A stretch of 10,782 nucleotides of DNA. Source: Kalaharituber pfeilii. Lineage: Eukaryota > Ascomycota > Pezizomycetes > Pezizales > Pezizaceae. Below, piece by piece: positions 7,403-10,782 of this stretch. The position numbers and the translations under genes are program-made. Position 1 is the stretch's first letter. Every line of letters starts with the position of its first letter. The notes beneath the pieces were generated by a model. The model made no database searches. It had not been told where the DNA came from and was given only the letters and a program-made list of their open reading frames with translations. The stretch lies in the NCBI GenBank assembly GCA_015179045.1, contig WHUZ01000340.1:1-10782 (forward strand). The letters are read 5' to 3'.

Positions 7403-7557
7403 GGGACTATGCCCAAGTAGTTTAGGTACCATGTCAGGGTTCTAATCTCAGCAAAGCTTGCCTGATGATTATGTACCACCTCTTAGGCCAGGGAGTCTGG
7501 GCATGAGAATAGATTTTCTGCTGATTTCTTATTCTTAATTTTTCTAAAAAAAAATAA
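7403..7557 (+). repeat. SINE-like element with tRNA-derived head and A-rich tail
   Basis: The head begins GGGACTATGCCCAAGTAGTT, where TGCCCAAGTAGTTT (7410-7423) resembles the Pol III A box of Leu/Ser-type tRNAs. GGTTCTAATCT (7438-7448) is a near match to the B box GGTTCGANTCC. Their 28-bp separation is short and suggests that an anticodon arm was lost. The body of about 95 bp has no homology I recognise and ends in a run of nine A (7546-7554). No clear target duplication was seen, so the ends are approximate. SINEs carry no gene and are moved by LINE enzymes. Confidence 0.4.
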
Positions 7558-7718
7558 GACCATGCCTTTCCATTTCAATATTTTGGAAACTTCAATCTAT
7601 ACTCTTACAAAGGACTTGATATACAAATTCTACAACTGATGTGAAAGGTCCAATACCCCATAGTATGGGTCTTTCACCTTCTATTATAGCCCCCTTGACT
7701 GAACTCTTTATCCAAAAA

Positions 7719-10700
7719 ATGAATACTACTAAAATCTATTGTCCATATTGTTCCAAGCTTTATAGCTGTACTAGTACTTATATGGAACACTTGTGCAAGA
7801 AATATTCTAAATACAGATGGAAGCCTATATATAAGTAAATAAATATCTTCGCATATAAGCAATGCTGTTCTGATACTCTGAATTTGTTAAAAAATACTAA
7901 ACTCTAAAAACGAGATAGGAAGGATAAAAACAGACTAGAATATATGATTTAACAAATCCATTTATCCTATTCTGACTTTGAATCCCACAATCCTGAAACC
8001 TCTATAGATAACAGCTCAGATTTTGAGGAAATTTATTTCAACAATCTCTCCTCCACTGATGAGGAGGATAACTTATGGAATGCATCCTTCGACATCACAA
8101 GTTGGACTTTTGCTTCCCCTTTTATTGAGATTTATGAAAGGACACTCTCCTTTCCTTCCAAATACAAAGCTGGAGTTCCATTATGCTAGCATATGTTTCG
8201 TCACCCTCAGAATGCCTCCTCTAATATTTTTCAGCTCTTTATGAATGATCTAGACTATAAGCTTGCTTGGTTCTTTCAAACATTCAGGATTTCCAGATTT
8301 CATATTGATAAATTCTTTAAAGATAGAATAATAGTGGCGGCAGCAGAGAATGATCCGATGTACAGAGTCTCTTTTCGCTTAAGTCATACTTTACATAAAC
8401 TTTTAGATTCAATGGCTTCCAAACTGCAGTGGACTGAGGAAATCATAAAATACTAACTGGAACCAGAAACCCAATTCTACTATTGCAATATATTACAATA
8501 TACAAAGTATCTACTATATCAGAGGGCCTATGCAGAGAATATAGTGTGAAGTCCAGTAAAAGAGACGAACAGCAAAGGTGAGTAGATCTATAATAAGATA
8601 TATACTATATATTAGTAGTGGGACACATAGGTAATATAATTACACTCTATTTATTACATATCTTACTTATAGAGTCGGGTAGCTCATATTATCAATTGGA
8701 TCTATACTCGTCCCAATTCTTCTTGCCTCTAATATGACACACCTTACCAACTTTTCCAGTAGTAAAAAGCTATGGCTCCTCTATCTCAGCATAGAGAATA
8801 TCACATTTTGAGTCCAAAACATGCCCTTAATGAATGCTTGGATTCCCCTAGCTTTTCTACCAATTTTACCTAAAAGAGTTTCTAGCATTGATAGATATTT
8901 CATTGATACCTAAAAGTAGGAGTCATTAGATGTTATCCACAAACTATTAGCATACATATTGAAGCCATTATCTAATCCTACATGCTGCAAAGGGATTGAA
9001 ATAGTATGTACTGATAAGCAAGTCTGACTTTGCATCCCTTATGTCTCTGGATGGCTTGCCGATCATCCTAAAAACTGCATCATATATAGTATAAAGTCAA
9101 ATCTATATACAATTTGCAGTTTGCTAAAAACCCAGTTAGGTGAACTACCTGAAGCTGGCTGTGAATACCCTAAATAAGACCACAAAGCCTATACTGCTAC
9201 TTATTATAAATCTGATAAAAAGGATCTTCTCTCTGATAGTATAAAGTATATGGAAAATATATTGTAGTCACTCCTGAACATTATCCCACATGAGCTTGTT
9301 CGAGCTGATATTCTTTACCACCTATTTCTTGGCATCACTGGTACTGATCATATAATAAAGTAGATTTAAGCATTTCTTGAAAAGCATAGCTGTCTAGTCT
9401 CATTTGATTATATATGGAAGAGATTGCCTGTTTACTCTGGATTTCATCCTGCTAGAAAGGCTTATAGATCTATCTCTTAGTAGTTTAGTAAGGAAATGCA
9501 GTATATTGGAAAGGTTATATTTGGTGCTTTTACTGCTACTTTATATTAGATAGCTAATCAACCATAGTTGACAAGAGGACAAAAATAAGACTTTAACAAA
9601 GCAATCTCCTATATCAGATATCTAATAGATTTTATACTAATGGCGCAGTATAGAAGTCATACTGCATCTACTATTGCATACATGGAGAAGTATTTGCAGA
9701 AGTTCTATAAGTACAAGGATATCTTCCTCGCTTGCCATACTAGGAAAGAAGCATGGAATGAGGTTGAAAAAGCAAAACAACAACTTGTATCAGATTATTA
9801 TCTTGTAGAAGCCTTTGAGCAACATACTGTATAGTGCAACGAAAGTAGTTGAAGAAGAAGCAACAATTAGAGTGTCAGTTTATTGGTTGAGGACCTTTTA
9901 GGAAAAGAAGCTGACTTCAACTTCCCTAAAATCCATATGCTCTCTTACTATACTGACTAAAATATTCAGGTATGGTAGCTTGCCCACAATACTTCATAAA
10001 AATATGTAAAACCTACCACAAGCTTATGAAGAATGCCTACAATCGAAGTAATTGTATTAATACTATATTACAAATGGTGCAAATATATATACAAGATCAT
10101 AGATTCATTATAAGAGAATAAGAACCTAGAGGCATAGTCAAAAGAGTTACTACATGTCAAAACTGTGATAGGAAAGTTTAATTCACCTAATATGCCATAT
10201 TGAGAAAATGATAGCAGACACCGGAAGCCTTCTCTTTATGAAGTTGATGGGTAAAGTCAATCTAGAGAAGATTTATTCTCTGAAACTTATCGTAGAAAGA
10301 AGTACCAACTCACAGATCTTGTATTTGCTATGTACACATGTTTGCAGGAACTAATCCAGACAGATTCTGACATCGAGTATCTGCTGAGTAGCCCCATGGA
10401 GCTATTTATAGTACTGCAAATTTCCAGTTCCTGGACCTTAGTGATAATGGGTTTTATTTTGCATCACATTCGCTGTACTAGAAGGCAAAAATTCCATAAG
10501 CGACCATTAAGAGCAGATTGGGCCTGAATTAGAGATAGGAAGGCATACTAATGCTATACTAAAAGGTAAGCTTTCAGGCAGGATCAAAGTATTTTTTAAA
10601 CTTTTTTAACTACCAACAGGTAATACTTACTACTATTATATATATATTTCTCTACTTCAAATGTATTGGGAAAGAGAGGTACAAAGGTCTTGAAGGTATA

Positions 10701-10782
10701 CCTGAAGTCCGCATACTGACACTAGTGAATAAGCTGGTAATACCCATTCACAGTATCTCTGGAATGGCTTATCTAATCCTAA
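7719..10782 (+). pseudogene. Plavaka-type (CACTA-related) transposase pseudogene
   Basis: DDE transposase of a cut-and-paste DNA transposon, decayed. Exon 1 (7719-8577) is one frame broken by stops. It has an N-terminal C2H2-like finger (IYCPYCSKLYSCTSTYMEHL), an acidic stretch, then the family block NIFQLFMNDLDYKLAWFFQT, with VSFRLSHTLHKLLDSMA and W..EI. After an intron, exon 2 reads GSILVPILLASNMTHLTNFS (usual SDKTHLTNFSGDK), GWLADHP, LGELPEAG, GKVIFGAFTATL and IDFILMAQYRSHTASTIAYM, with about 15 stops up to 9834. DFNFPKIHMLSYYTD follows. After a frameshift near 9975-10013 come KNAYNRSN, LKGKLSGRIKVFFKLF and, at the window edge, IHSISGMAYLI (family IRDIEGMAHLIP). Start: ATG in AAAAAATGAATAC. 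Order and spacing fit Plavaka throughout, so the identification is strong. The last few residues and both element ends are not seen. Confidence 0.85.
8578..8674 (+). other. Spliceosomal intron in the Plavaka pseudogene
   Basis: It starts GTGAGT at 8578 and ends near TTACTTATAG (8672) or the AG two bases later (8674). Only about 97 nt joins the frame of SPVKETNSKG to that of GSILVPILLASN, so 8674 is preferred. The family reading is continuous across this gap. Confidence 0.55.

Noticed and set aside
7674..7862. Minus-strand open frame of 62 codons
   Set aside because: It is antisense to the zinc-finger start of the Plavaka gene.
8023..8244. 73-codon plus-strand open frame
   Set aside because: It is a shifted frame of Plavaka exon 1; the family motifs are in the other frame.
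1..10782. CRISPR array or bacterial operon
   Set aside because: There are no regularly spaced short repeats. Spliceosomal introns, LTR elements and Plavaka show a fungal genome.

Overview
The window looks like a transposon graveyard from a filamentous fungus, probably an ascomycete. It is AT-rich and has short spliceosomal introns of 46 and about 97 nt with GTAAGT/GTGAGT donors. It carries a Plavaka-type DNA transposase, a Ty3/gypsy gag and a DUF6532-like gene. No intact long reading frame is left. In each coding remnant the reading frame can still be followed for hundreds of codons, but CAA, CAG and CGA codons have become TAA, TAG and TGA. This is the mark of C-to-T mutation in CpA (and CpG) context, i.e. 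repeat-induced point mutation (RIP) or deamination of methylated cytosine. No expressed host gene was recognised. The species cannot be named from the sequence.

Layout. 1-1431 (minus): gag pseudogene of a Ty3/gypsy element, running off the left edge. 1514-2079 (minus): its 5' LTR, with perfect 16-bp inverted ends. 2370-2872 (plus): a diverged LTR of the same family in the opposite direction, so the two LTRs form a large inverted repeat. 2884-3760: a complete miniature LTR element (TRIM-like), with two 237-bp LTRs, a 403-bp non-coding interior, a polypurine tract and a 5-bp target duplication AGAGA. It lies 11 bp beyond the end of the plus-strand LTR. 3979-5319 (minus): decayed gene with a pyrimidine-rich leader, an intron and a C-terminal region resembling DUF6532. 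5320-6319: AT-rich DNA with diverged internal duplications. 6320-7379 (minus): unidentified coding remnant, possibly the RNase H region of a LINE. 7403-7557 (plus): tRNA-derived SINE-like unit. 7719-10782 (plus): Plavaka (CACTA-related) transposase pseudogene, reaching almost its C-terminus at the right edge.

How the parts relate. The Plavaka pseudogene and the DUF6532-like gene point away from each other across about 2.4 kb of decayed DNA. They could be transposase and cargo of one old element, or simply neighbours in a nest of insertions. The gypsy LTRs and the miniature element were added on the left. The miniature element keeps a CpG-rich sequence and a perfect target duplication, so it looks less damaged than what surrounds it.
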